Assembly: GCA_016218155.1 (NCBI GenBank) | Contig: JACREQ010000069.1 | Location: 31,311 to 95,310 of the forward strand | Origin: Bacteroidia bacterium | GTDB taxonomy: Bacteria; Bacteroidota; Bacteroidia; Bacteroidales; GWA2-32-17 | Direction: 5' to 3' | DNA length: 64,000 bases | In this document: positions 45,827-54,330 of the stretch, in pieces | Position numbering within the stretch: the stretch's first letter is position 1 | Layout of the letters: every line of letters starts with the position of its first letter | Translations under genes and position numbers: made by a program | Notes under the pieces: model-generated | What the model was told of the DNA's origin: nothing | What the model saw: only the letters and a program-made list of their open reading frames with translations | Databases searched by the model: none

Positions 45827-45835
45827 ATTCTGAAA

Positions 45836-47578
45836 TTACATTAGCGATGTAGATTCAGTATATGCTTTTCCTGGTCTGAAATTATAATATTTTGGGTACC
45901 ATTGTGCCTTTCTAAGAATCTGATCATATTGCTCATCATCTATTAATCTGCCAAGACCAGCATCTCTTGCCTCAATTGCAACTCTTTTTGCAATATGAAA
46001 TGACACTTCTCTTATGTTTTCAAATCCTGGTAAAAGTAGACCTTGTTTCATTTGCTCTTCTGTAACAAGATTACTTAATTCTTTACTCGCTGCTAAAAAC
46101 ATTTTATAGGTAACTTTTGGAGTTTTTGAAATTAATGCTCCAAGCCCTAATCCAGGAAAAATATACATATTGTTACATTGCGATGTATATATTTTACCAT
46201 TTGGTCCATCCACAGGCTCAAAAGGACTTCCGCAAGCCATTAACCCTTTTCCGTTAGTTGCTTTAACCATATCAATTGGCGTACATTCACATTTTGATGT
46301 TGGATTTGAAAGCGCAAGTATTACAGGTCTTTCATCATTTTTAGCCATCTCAGAAAGTATTTCATGATTGAAGATACCTGTTTGTGCTGTAACACCTATT
46401 AAAACAGTTGCTTTAGAATTCTTAACTACATCTTTTAAATTAATTTTATTAGCATCTTCTAACTTCCAATTGCTAAGCTTTGATTTTTTCTGTGCAAACA
46501 TTCTCATCTGAGGTTCAAGATCCGGCATATCATCAGTAATCAAGCCTTTTACGTCAATTGCGTATATTAATTCAGCTGCCTGTTCTTCTGTAAGACCTTC
46601 TTCTTTCAACATCTGCATTATGTTAAAAGCAATACCAGATCCTGCCTGACCCAAACCGACAATAATATATTTCTGCTGTTTAAATGTGGATTTTTTAATT
46701 CTCATAGCTGTCATCATTGCTGATAAAGCAATTGAACCTGTTCCCTGAATATCATCATTAAATGAAAGAATACGATCCTGATATCTTTCAAGTAAAGTAA
46801 ATGCTTTATGTTTTGCGAAATCTTCCCATTGAAGTAATGCCTGTGGAAAATTACGTTTAACACCCAACACAAATTTTTCAATAAATTCATAATACTTTTC
46901 ACCATCAAGTCTTTTTCTGTTCCAACCAAGGTATAATGGATCATTTAATAATCCTTCATTATTAGTACCTACATCAAGAGTAATTGGCAAACAACATGCA
47001 GGATGCAATCCACCGGCAGCAATATAAAGGTTAACTTTACCTACTGGAATACCCATGCCATCAGAACCTAAGTCGCCAAGACCAAGAATTCTTTCTCCAT
47101 CAGTAACTACTATTAAAGATATTTGCGGAGAACTTATACTTTGAAAGATTTTATCAATATTTCTGATATTATCAGGATTTAAATAAATCCCTCTGTATTT
47201 TCGTGTTATATGACTAAGTTGTAAACATGCCTGACCTACAGTTGGTGTATAAACTATAGGTAACATTTCTTCAAGATGTTCTAAAAGTAATCTGTAAAAA
47301 AGAATTTCATTTCTGTTTAATAGAGCCTGTAAGAACACATATTTATCTATATCTGTTGGTTTTTTTAAATAATTTTCATAATTTCTCTTTAACTGAATAT
47401 CAAGAGTTGATGTTTTGTATCTGAGCGAACCAATGATGTCAAGGCTATATCTTTCCTCATCAGAAAAAGCTGATGCCTTATTTAAAAATGGATCATTTAC
47501 TAATTGTTGACCTCTTAAATAGACTTCCAGATATTCCTCGTGGGTTAATGGATCTACTTTAAAACTAAATGTTTTCAT
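45836..47578 (-). CDS. NAD-dependent malic enzyme
   Basis: 580 aa; oxidative decarboxylation of malate to pyruvate, large-subunit (MaeA/eukaryote-like) type. Clear family blocks: LPIVYTPTVGQAC, RGIYLNPDN, VVTDGERILGLGDLG, AAGGLHPACCLPITLDVGTNN, FNDDIQGTGS (metal-binding Asp) and the NAD fold IIVGLGQAGSGIA, then LALSNPTSKCECT. Length is normal. NAD versus NADP use cannot be settled by eye. Single gene, perfect -7 element at 47624. Confidence 0.94.
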   Translation of the reverse strand: MKTFSFKVDPLTHEEYLEVYLRGQQLVNDPFLNKASAFSDEERYSLDIIGSLRYKTSTLDIQLKRNYENYLKKPTDIDKYVFLQALLNRNEILFYRLLLEHLEEMLPIVYTPTVGQACLQLSHITRKYRGIYLNPDNIRNIDKIFQSISSPQISLIVVTDGERILGLGDLGSDGMGIPVGKVNLYIAAGGLHPACCLPITLDVGTNNEGLLNDPLYLGWNRKRLDGEKYYEFIEKFVLGVKRNFPQALLQWEDFAKHKAFTLLERYQDRILSFNDDIQGTGSIALSAMMTAMRIKKSTFKQQKYIIVGLGQAGSGIAFNIMQMLKEEGLTEEQAAELIYAIDVKGLITDDMPDLEPQMRMFAQKKSKLSNWKLEDANKINLKDVVKNSKATVLIGVTAQTGIFNHEILSEMAKNDERPVILALSNPTSKCECTPIDMVKATNGKGLMACGSPFEPVDGPNGKIYTSQCNNMYIFPGLGLGALISKTPKVTYKMFLAASKELSNLVTEEQMKQGLLLPGFENIREVSFHIAKRVAIEARDAGLGRLIDDEQYDQILRKAQWYPKYYNFRPGKAYTESTSLM

Positions 47579-47623
47579 ATAATAATAATTTAATTTTGAA
47601 TATTATTTAATAATTTATTTCTT

Positions 47624-47631
47624 CAAAATTA
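47624..47631 (-). promoter_or_regulatory. -7 promoter element of malic enzyme gene
   Basis: CAAAATTA on the plus strand is TAATTTTG on the minus strand, an exact TAnnTTTG, 45 bases before the ATG. Confidence 0.6.
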
Positions 47632-47768
47632 ACATTGAGAAAAACAAAAACATATGATTTAAAGCACAAGAGAATAGCTAAAATGTCAGTGTTTTAGGTA
47701 AAACATTCTGCTTAAAACTGAAGCTTATTAAAAATAACTAAATGTAATTTAGTAAATTATTAAATTTA

Positions 47769-49364
47769 TTAAAATCCATTAAGCTTCATTAGTACAGTAG
47801 GTAATAAAAGTACAAATCCCAAAAAGAAAAGAATTATCATAAGAGGAAGCATCCATTTAAACCACTTACCATAAGGAATTTTTGCCATACTTAACACACC
47901 AAGCAATACTCCGCTAGTTGGAGTAATCATATTTGTAAACCCACCACCAAACTGGAATGCAGTTACAGCAGATTGTCTTGAAATACCTATTAAGTCGGAA
48001 AATTGTGACATTATTGGCATTGTAAGTGCTGCTTTTGCTGTTCCTGATGGGATAAATATATTTAGCATAGTTTCAATTAAATAAATCATACTTACAGAAC
48101 CAACTTTTCCAAGATCTCTTAATGATTCAGCTGCTCCATAAAGAATAGTATCAATTATTTTTCCGTCATTTAAAATTACAATAATACCACCCGCAAGACC
48201 AACAACCAAAGCTGCTGACATTATATCTCTAGCACCTTCAAGGAAACTTTTAACAATTTCACCTGCACCAAAACCAAAAGCAATTCCTGATATAAGTCCC
48301 ATAACAAGGAATAAAGTAGCAATTTCCATAACATACCATCCGTAACCCATTACACCAATTATGAGAAATAACATTGTAAACATCAGAATATTAAGTATGA
48401 AAAAATGCACTGACTTCCTCATGCTAAAAAAACTTGTAATAACATAAAGACCAGTAGTTATAGGTAAAATTGGCAAAACTGTAAACTTATCTCCAATAGA
48501 TAACTTAGTTAACGGATATAAATAAGAAATATAAATTAATAGTGCAGATGACAGAATGAAAGCGATCCAACCACTAACAGGTGTTTTAAATTTTATTTCT
48601 TCGGATGATTCAAGATGTTTTGCTCGCCAATATTCATCTTCGTTGTACATTATAGAAAGTTTGGGATTCTTTTTAATTTTATTAGCATACCATAAAACAA
48701 AAGCAATTCCAATAGTTGAAATTACTATCCAACAAAAAAATCTATATTCAATACCTGAAAATAGTGGAATTTGTGAAATTCCCTGAGCAATACCAATTGT
48801 AAAAGGGTTTAGCAAGGCACCTGCAAATCCAAGGTGTGCTCCCAAATAACACATACAAACACCAACAATTGAATCATAACCCATTGAAATGGCAAGAGGA
48901 ACAAATATGATAACAAAAGCAATAGTTTCTTCGCTCATGCCAAAAACTGCCCCAAATACACTAAATATAAGCATTATAATAACAATAAAAATATTATTAA
49001 TACCTATCTTTTTAATGATTTTCCAGTTTTCAAGGTTTTTGGACGCTTTAAGAAATGACATTATTCCAATATCAATTGCTTTAGTACTGTTCATAATCCA
49101 AAATGCGCCACCAATTATAAGAATGAAAATAATAATATGAGCCTGTTTTTCGAAACCTGTAAAGAATGCAGAAAATATTTGCCAAGTCTGTGGCTGGTTT
49201 TCAGTATAGTGAAATGAATTATTTACAACAACTTCTCTGTCAATACCACTAACCTTAACGGTTTGACGTGTAAACTCACCACCGGGAATAATCCATGTAA
49301 GTATTGCTGCAAATATTATTATGCAAAAAACTATTACGTATGTATGCGGGATTTTCTTTAACAT
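47769..49364 (-). CDS. YfcC-family membrane transporter
   Basis: 531 aa, about 12-14 membrane segments. The N-terminus IPHTYVIVFCIIIF...WIIPGGEF is typical of the YfcC/ArcD-like group of the DcuC superfamily; VGMSEETIAFV-like and PSGTAKAALTMP segments and the C-terminal GGGFTNMITPTSG re-entrant-type motif also fit. Family members are thought to carry amino acids or C4-dicarboxylates. Divergent from hutI with promoter elements only 25 bases apart, which hints at, but does not prove, a link to histidine use. Confidence 0.88.
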   Translation of the reverse strand: MLKKIPHTYVIVFCIIIFAAILTWIIPGGEFTRQTVKVSGIDREVVVNNSFHYTENQPQTWQIFSAFFTGFEKQAHIIIFILIIGGAFWIMNSTKAIDIGIMSFLKASKNLENWKIIKKIGINNIFIVIIMLIFSVFGAVFGMSEETIAFVIIFVPLAISMGYDSIVGVCMCYLGAHLGFAGALLNPFTIGIAQGISQIPLFSGIEYRFFCWIVISTIGIAFVLWYANKIKKNPKLSIMYNEDEYWRAKHLESSEEIKFKTPVSGWIAFILSSALLIYISYLYPLTKLSIGDKFTVLPILPITTGLYVITSFFSMRKSVHFFILNILMFTMLFLIIGVMGYGWYVMEIATLFLVMGLISGIAFGFGAGEIVKSFLEGARDIMSAALVVGLAGGIIVILNDGKIIDTILYGAAESLRDLGKVGSVSMIYLIETMLNIFIPSGTAKAALTMPIMSQFSDLIGISRQSAVTAFQFGGGFTNMITPTSGVLLGVLSMAKIPYGKWFKWMLPLMIILFFLGFVLLLPTVLMKLNGF

Positions 49365-49385
49365 ATTATTTAATTTGATAATTCA

Positions 49386-49393
49386 CAAAAATA
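49386..49393 (-). promoter_or_regulatory. -7 promoter element of YfcC-family gene
   Basis: CAAAAATA on the plus strand is TATTTTTG on the minus strand, an exact TAnnTTTG, 21 bases before the ATG. Confidence 0.6.
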
Positions 49394-49418
49394 AGTTTTT
49401 GTATTTAATATTAATAGT

Positions 49419-49426
49419 TATTTTTG
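49419..49426 (+). promoter_or_regulatory. -7 promoter element of hutI
   Basis: TATTTTTG, exact TAnnTTTG, 35 bases before the ATG at 49462 and 25 bases from the opposing element of the transporter gene. Confidence 0.6.
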
Positions 49427-49461
49427 AACTGCTGTAAAAAAACATTATTTAACTGAGAATT

Positions 49462-50715
49462 ATGAATTTTCTTGTAATTAACATTAAGGAATTAATTCAG
49501 GCGGAACCAAAATCACGACTAAAAGTTTGTGGAAAACAAATGTCAAAACTGCCGGTTATTAAAGATGCTTTTTTATATGTTGAGAGTGGTCGCATTATGG
49601 ATTTTGGTCCAATGGAAGACATGAATATTAAGCGTGAGCGATACTTCTCAATGTCCAATAAAATTATTGATGCAACCGGTAAATATGTACTTCCTACCTG
49701 GTGCGATTCACATAGTCATATTGTTTATGCAGGCAGCAGAGAGAAAGAGTTTGTAGATAAAATTAAGGGACTTAGTTACGAAGAAATTGCAAAAAGAGGA
49801 GGAGGGATATTAAATTCTGCTAAGCTTATTCAGAAAACATCAGAAGATGATTTGTACGAACAATCAATGGTTCGTTTAAATGAAGTTATAAAACTTGGAA
49901 CTGGTGCAATTGAAATTAAAAGCGGTTATGGCTTAAATACCGAAAGTGAATTAAAAATGCTTCGGGTAATTAGAAAGATGAAAGAAAATACCTGTGCAAA
50001 GATTAAAGCTACATTTTTAGGAGCACATGCTATTCCATTAGAATATAAAGAAAACAGCGAAGAATATATTGATTTACTTATTAACGAAATGATACCTGTT
50101 GTTGCAGGTGAGGATTTAGCCGATTTTATTGATGTATTCTGCGATAAAGGTTTTTTTACACCGGAGCAAACTGAAAGAATATTAATGGCAGGATTAAAAC
50201 ATGGATTACGTCCTAAAATTCATGCAAATGAATTAGCACTTTCAGGCGGAATTCAGGTTGGTGTTAAATATGGTGCATTATCTGTTGATCATATTGAGTA
50301 CACAGGCGATGAAGAGATTGCATGCTTAATGGAATCTGATACTATGCCTACAATATTGCCCGGAGCTGCATTCTTTTTAAACATGCCTTTAGCTCCTGCA
50401 CGTAAAATGATAGATGCCGGTTTGCCTGTTGCACTTGCTTCCGACTATAATCCGGGTTCATCTCCATCCGGAAATATGAATTTAATAATGTCCATGGGAT
50501 GCATTAATTACAAAATGTTACCGGAAGAAGTTATACATGCTGTTACAGTTAATTCAGCATATGCTATGGGAGTTTCAGAACAATTAGGAACTATTTCATT
50601 AGGTAAGTCAGCAAGTTTTATTATAACTAAACCAATACCATCAATTGAATTTCTTCCATACTCGTTTGGGAGTAATGTTATAGATTCAGTTTATTTGAAT
50701 GGGAAGTTGCAGTAA
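49462..50715 (+). CDS. hutI: Imidazolonepropionase
   Basis: Third step of histidine breakdown: hydrolyses 4-imidazolone-5-propanoate to N-formimino-L-glutamate (EC 3.5.2.7). 417 aa amidohydrolase, normal length. Metal-binding HSH in CDSHSHIVYAG, the Tyr/Arg-bearing RGGGI, FLGAHAIP, metal His in IHANELALSGG and DHIEY, and the active-site Asp in LASDYNPGSSPSGNMN. Other hut genes (hutH, hutU, hutG) are not in the window, so the pathway is either dispersed or completed elsewhere. Stop abuts the stop of the nitroreductase gene. Confidence 0.95.
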   Translation: MNFLVINIKELIQAEPKSRLKVCGKQMSKLPVIKDAFLYVESGRIMDFGPMEDMNIKRERYFSMSNKIIDATGKYVLPTWCDSHSHIVYAGSREKEFVDKIKGLSYEEIAKRGGGILNSAKLIQKTSEDDLYEQSMVRLNEVIKLGTGAIEIKSGYGLNTESELKMLRVIRKMKENTCAKIKATFLGAHAIPLEYKENSEEYIDLLINEMIPVVAGEDLADFIDVFCDKGFFTPEQTERILMAGLKHGLRPKIHANELALSGGIQVGVKYGALSVDHIEYTGDEEIACLMESDTMPTILPGAAFFLNMPLAPARKMIDAGLPVALASDYNPGSSPSGNMNLIMSMGCINYKMLPEEVIHAVTVNSAYAMGVSEQLGTISLGKSASFIITKPIPSIEFLPYSFGSNVIDSVYLNGKLQ

Positions 50716-51225
50716 CTACCAATTATTATAGTGTATTTTCTCTTTGTTAAATCTTTCTGGTATAGGTTTTTCTTCATTGTGATGGCCTATTGCTACAAGT
50801 GAGATGGGTGTAATGTTTTCTGGTAAATTAAATATTTTTCTCATGTCGGTAATTCTTTCTTGTCTTGGATATAACCCCAACCATACTGTTCCTAATCCAA
50901 TTGAATGTGCTGCTAACAATATATTCTGAGTTGCTGCACAACAATCAACAACCTGATATCCTAATTCTGTTTGTATATCGTAATCTCCACAAACCATTAT
51001 TGCAACCTGAGCTTGTGTTAACATTTTTGCATATGGATGCACAACAGATAATTTATCAAGCATTTCTCTTTCTGTAATTACCAAAAATTGCCATGGCTGA
51101 TAATTATTTGCCGAAGGAGCATAAGATGCTGCCTTTAAAAGTTGTTCAATATCTTCTTTGCTTACAGGTTCACTGTTATATTTACGAATACTTCTTCGGC
51201 TTATTATACAATCGTATGCTTCCAT
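50716..51225 (-). CDS. Nitroreductase-family flavoprotein
   Basis: 169 aa. FMN-dependent oxidoreductase; the N-terminal RRSIRKYNSEPV and SYAPSANNYQPWQFLVI bind FMN phosphate, and GLGTVWLGLYP and AIGHHNEEKP are typical of the short nitroreductase subgroup. Physiological substrate unknown. Own -7 element at 51257. Confidence 0.92.
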   Translation of the reverse strand: MEAYDCIISRRSIRKYNSEPVSKEDIEQLLKAASYAPSANNYQPWQFLVITEREMLDKLSVVHPYAKMLTQAQVAIMVCGDYDIQTELGYQVVDCCAATQNILLAAHSIGLGTVWLGLYPRQERITDMRKIFNLPENITPISLVAIGHHNEEKPIPERFNKEKIHYNNW

Positions 51226-51256
51226 TTATATTTTTTAATTATTGAATCCTTAATAG

Positions 51257-51264
51257 CAAAAGTA
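51257..51264 (-). promoter_or_regulatory. -7 promoter element of nitroreductase gene
   Basis: CAAAAGTA on the plus strand is TACTTTTG on the minus strand, an exact TAnnTTTG, 31 bases before the ATG. Confidence 0.6.
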
Positions 51265-51390
51265 ATAAATATCTTGTTTTAAGGCATTAATAAGTTTATT
51301 TAAAATATTTTCTTTTTTTTGCACCTTTCTTCAATTTTTGTAGTCTTGACTTTGAAAAAACTGTATCTTCATACTTTAAATTTAATAAAA

Positions 51391-53319
51391 ATGAAAAATA
51401 TTTTAACTATTACATTATCAATTCTAATCGTAAATTATTTATTCGGACAAAAAATTTCTGATTACCATAAACCCAATTTCGAAGATAAACACTTTGAAAA
51501 CAAAATAATAGAAGCTAATAATCCTTTACTTGACAATTATGATGTAAAGTTTTATAAGATTGATATAAATGCTACAAATACTACAAAAGCGATTTCGGGA
51601 AATGGAACTGTAAATGCTGTAGTTGTTGGAAATCCAATGTCAACATTGGTTTTAGAATTAATTAATTCATTAACTGTTGACTCAGTATTTGTTAATAATG
51701 TAAAACTAATTTTCAGTCATGCTAATGATGAAATTACAGTAAATTTACCATCAGCATTGCCAGTTGGTTCTTCTTTTTCTTCAGTAGTTTATTATCATGG
51801 CACATCATCCGGAAATGGAATTAGAAATGGAAATTCACCAAGTTGGGGAAGTCAGATAACATGGACTTTGAGCGAGTCATATCATGCAAAAGACTGGTTT
51901 CCATGCAAACAAATTCTTTCAGATAAAGCAGATTCTGTTTATGTTTTTGTAACTTGTCCAAATACTTTAAAAGCTGGTTCAAATGGCTTATTGAAAGACG
52001 TAGTAGTAGTTCCAGGTAATAAATTAAGATATGAGTGGAAATCATATTATCCAATAAATTATTACTTACCAAGTATTGCTGTATCAAATTATCAGGAATA
52101 TAATATTTATGCCCATCCTGCAGGAATTTCAGATTCTATATTAATTCAGAATTATTTGTATCCAAATAGTGGTTATCTTCCATATTTTCAAGATATCATT
52201 GATTTAACTCCTTCGTTTATTGAATTACTTTCTGACAAATATGGAATGTATCCTTTTAAAAATGAAAAATACGGGCATTGTACTGCTCCAATTGGGGGAG
52301 GAATGGAGCATCAGACCATGACTACACTCTCAAGTTTTAGTTTTGAATTAGTTATTCATGAGTTAGGGCATATGTGGTTTGGTGATAATGTAACTTGTTC
52401 TACATGGCAGGATATATGGGTAAATGAAGGGTTTGCAACTTACACACATTACATAGGTTTACAAAATTTAGAAACACAGGCAGCTGCCGATCAAATGATT
52501 ATTACAACACAGGATGATGTTATGGCTTCTCCTGATGGAAGTCTTTACATTCCTATAGCTGATGTTTTTGATGAAGCTAGGATTTTTGATTATAGATTAA
52601 CTTATGAAAAAGGAGCAGCTATAATTCATCAGATTCGGTTTATTTTAAATAATGACACTTTGTTTTTTAACATTCTGAAAAATTTTCAGCAAACATATGG
52701 TGGAAACGTTGCTTCTGCAACTGATTTTAAAAATATACTTGAAACTATATCAGGAATTGATTTTACAGATTATTTTAACCAATGGTACTATGGTGAAGGT
52801 TTTCCTACATACGATGTTGTATGGAGTCAACAATCAGGAAATGTAAGCCTCACTCTTGGTCAGACCACATCAATGCCTTTGATAACTCCGTTTTTTAAAT
52901 TGCCTGTAGAAATTAAATTCTCATGGACAGGCGGAGATACAACTATAAGATTCAATAATACAGTTAATCAGCAACAATTTAATGTAAATATTCCGCACTC
53001 TATAACAAATTTACAGATAGATCCAAACAACTGGCTAACTGATGGAACTGCAAGTATTGCGTTAAATGTTTCTGATAATATAATTTTGAATAAAACTTTA
53101 AAAATATATCCTAACCCTGCCAAAGATTATATTGATATAACTACTGCAGGTGTGAGTTCAGAAATTCCTGTTGAAATAAGAGATGTAACAGGAAAAGTTG
53201 TTAGTAATTTTGTAATAAATTCAGATTATTCAAAAATAAATATTTCAAAATTAAATCAGGGTATGTATTTTATTTCTGGAAATAACATTACACCTGTAAA
53301 ATTTATTAAAATGCAGTAA
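51391..53319 (+). CDS. M1-family aminopeptidase with T9SS sorting domain (first)
   Basis: 642 aa from the ATG at 51391; the longer frame from 51319 adds 24 residues upstream of a good signal peptide (about 1-20, ends NYLFGQ), so I rejected it. N-terminal beta domain, then a gluzincin domain with the substrate loop GGMEHQTM and zinc site H323-E-L-G-H327-x18-E346. The last 75 or so residues are a T9SS tail (IYPNPAKDYIDI ... GMYFISGNN). A secreted or surface aminopeptidase. Next gene starts directly after the stop. The protein at 54327 is a paralogue. Confidence 0.92.
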   Translation: MKNILTITLSILIVNYLFGQKISDYHKPNFEDKHFENKIIEANNPLLDNYDVKFYKIDINATNTTKAISGNGTVNAVVVGNPMSTLVLELINSLTVDSVFVNNVKLIFSHANDEITVNLPSALPVGSSFSSVVYYHGTSSGNGIRNGNSPSWGSQITWTLSESYHAKDWFPCKQILSDKADSVYVFVTCPNTLKAGSNGLLKDVVVVPGNKLRYEWKSYYPINYYLPSIAVSNYQEYNIYAHPAGISDSILIQNYLYPNSGYLPYFQDIIDLTPSFIELLSDKYGMYPFKNEKYGHCTAPIGGGMEHQTMTTLSSFSFELVIHELGHMWFGDNVTCSTWQDIWVNEGFATYTHYIGLQNLETQAAADQMIITTQDDVMASPDGSLYIPIADVFDEARIFDYRLTYEKGAAIIHQIRFILNNDTLFFNILKNFQQTYGGNVASATDFKNILETISGIDFTDYFNQWYYGEGFPTYDVVWSQQSGNVSLTLGQTTSMPLITPFFKLPVEIKFSWTGGDTTIRFNNTVNQQQFNVNIPHSITNLQIDPNNWLTDGTASIALNVSDNIILNKTLKIYPNPAKDYIDITTAGVSSEIPVEIRDVTGKVVSNFVINSDYSKINISKLNQGMYFISGNNITPVKFIKMQ

Positions 53320-54330
53320 ATGACGAGACTTTTTCTGATATTCTTTTTATCTATTATCATTTGTAATAACAATACAAATGCTCAGGACACTATTCCCAGG
53401 AACATAAAGAATGCTATTGACGAAAGATATATTGAGAAATATAACAATATACCAGCAGCATATTTAAGCATTTATGGAAAATATAATAATATCAGTTTGG
53501 TTGATCTTGATTCAGGCAGAACTCTTACCTACAAACCTAATATTTCATTAAGCTTTGGACCTGGTTTTGGATATAAATGGTTTGGAATAGATTTGTCGCT
53601 AATTTCCTTTGGCAAACTTGATGAGAATACTTATGGCAAAACAAAAAAAACTGACATTCAAAGTCATCTTTATTTAAAAAGATTTATTGCAGATTTTGTT
53701 TATCAGGATTATAAGGGTTTTTACCTTGACTCTGTTTTAAATAAAGATACCACCCGGAAAATATATAATCAAACAACAATCCGACCGGATATACAACAGC
53801 AAAGTCTTGGTGGTACATTTATGTATTTCACAAACTATAAAAGATTTTCATTTAAATCAACATTTTCTCAAACTGAATTTCAAAAGAAAAGTGCTGGTAC
53901 CTGGGCATTCGGTGTAAATTTTCACATATTGTCAATTTCCGGTGATTCAAGTCTGGTAAGCCATTCGTTAAAAGCATTCTTTGATTCTACATCATATATT
54001 AAAAAAGTTTCATCTTATAATTTCGGTGTAGTAGGAGGGTATTTTCATACATTTACTTCAAAAAAATGGTTTGTAACAGTGTCACTACTAGGTGGTCTTG
54101 ACAGTAAGAAAGAATTGTTTACTCTTGAAGATAATATTGAAAGAAAAGATACGATAAACCTCTCGGGAAGATTACAAGCCAGACTTGGTACAGGGTTTAA
54201 CTTTAACAGAGTATATTTTGGTGTAAATATTATTGCTGATGGTTACTATTTTACCAATTCTAAACAGGAATATGGTACAGTAAGAATATATTTTGGATAC
54301 AGGTTTACTCCTAAATTAAGTAAAACATGA
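53320..54330 (+). CDS. DUF4421 outer-membrane-like protein
   Basis: 336 aa. Signal peptide of about 22 residues (ends NTNAQ). Strong match in character to DUF4421: SLSFGPGFGYKWFGIDLS near 85-105 and alternating beta strands throughout with a final aromatic strand YGTVRIYFGYRFTPKL, as in outer-membrane barrels. Function unknown. It begins with no gap after one M1 peptidase and overlaps the start of the second by four bases (ATGA), so the three are one transcription and probably translation unit. Confidence 0.82.
   Translation: MTRLFLIFFLSIIICNNNTNAQDTIPRNIKNAIDERYIEKYNNIPAAYLSIYGKYNNISLVDLDSGRTLTYKPNISLSFGPGFGYKWFGIDLSLISFGKLDENTYGKTKKTDIQSHLYLKRFIADFVYQDYKGFYLDSVLNKDTTRKIYNQTTIRPDIQQQSLGGTFMYFTNYKRFSFKSTFSQTEFQKKSAGTWAFGVNFHILSISGDSSLVSHSLKAFFDSTSYIKKVSSYNFGVVGGYFHTFTSKKWFVTVSLLGGLDSKKELFTLEDNIERKDTINLSGRLQARLGTGFNFNRVYFGVNIIADGYYFTNSKQEYGTVRIYFGYRFTPKLSKT

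Noticed and set aside
51319..51390. Extended start for the first M1 peptidase
   Set aside because: It would put 24 residues before a clear signal peptide.
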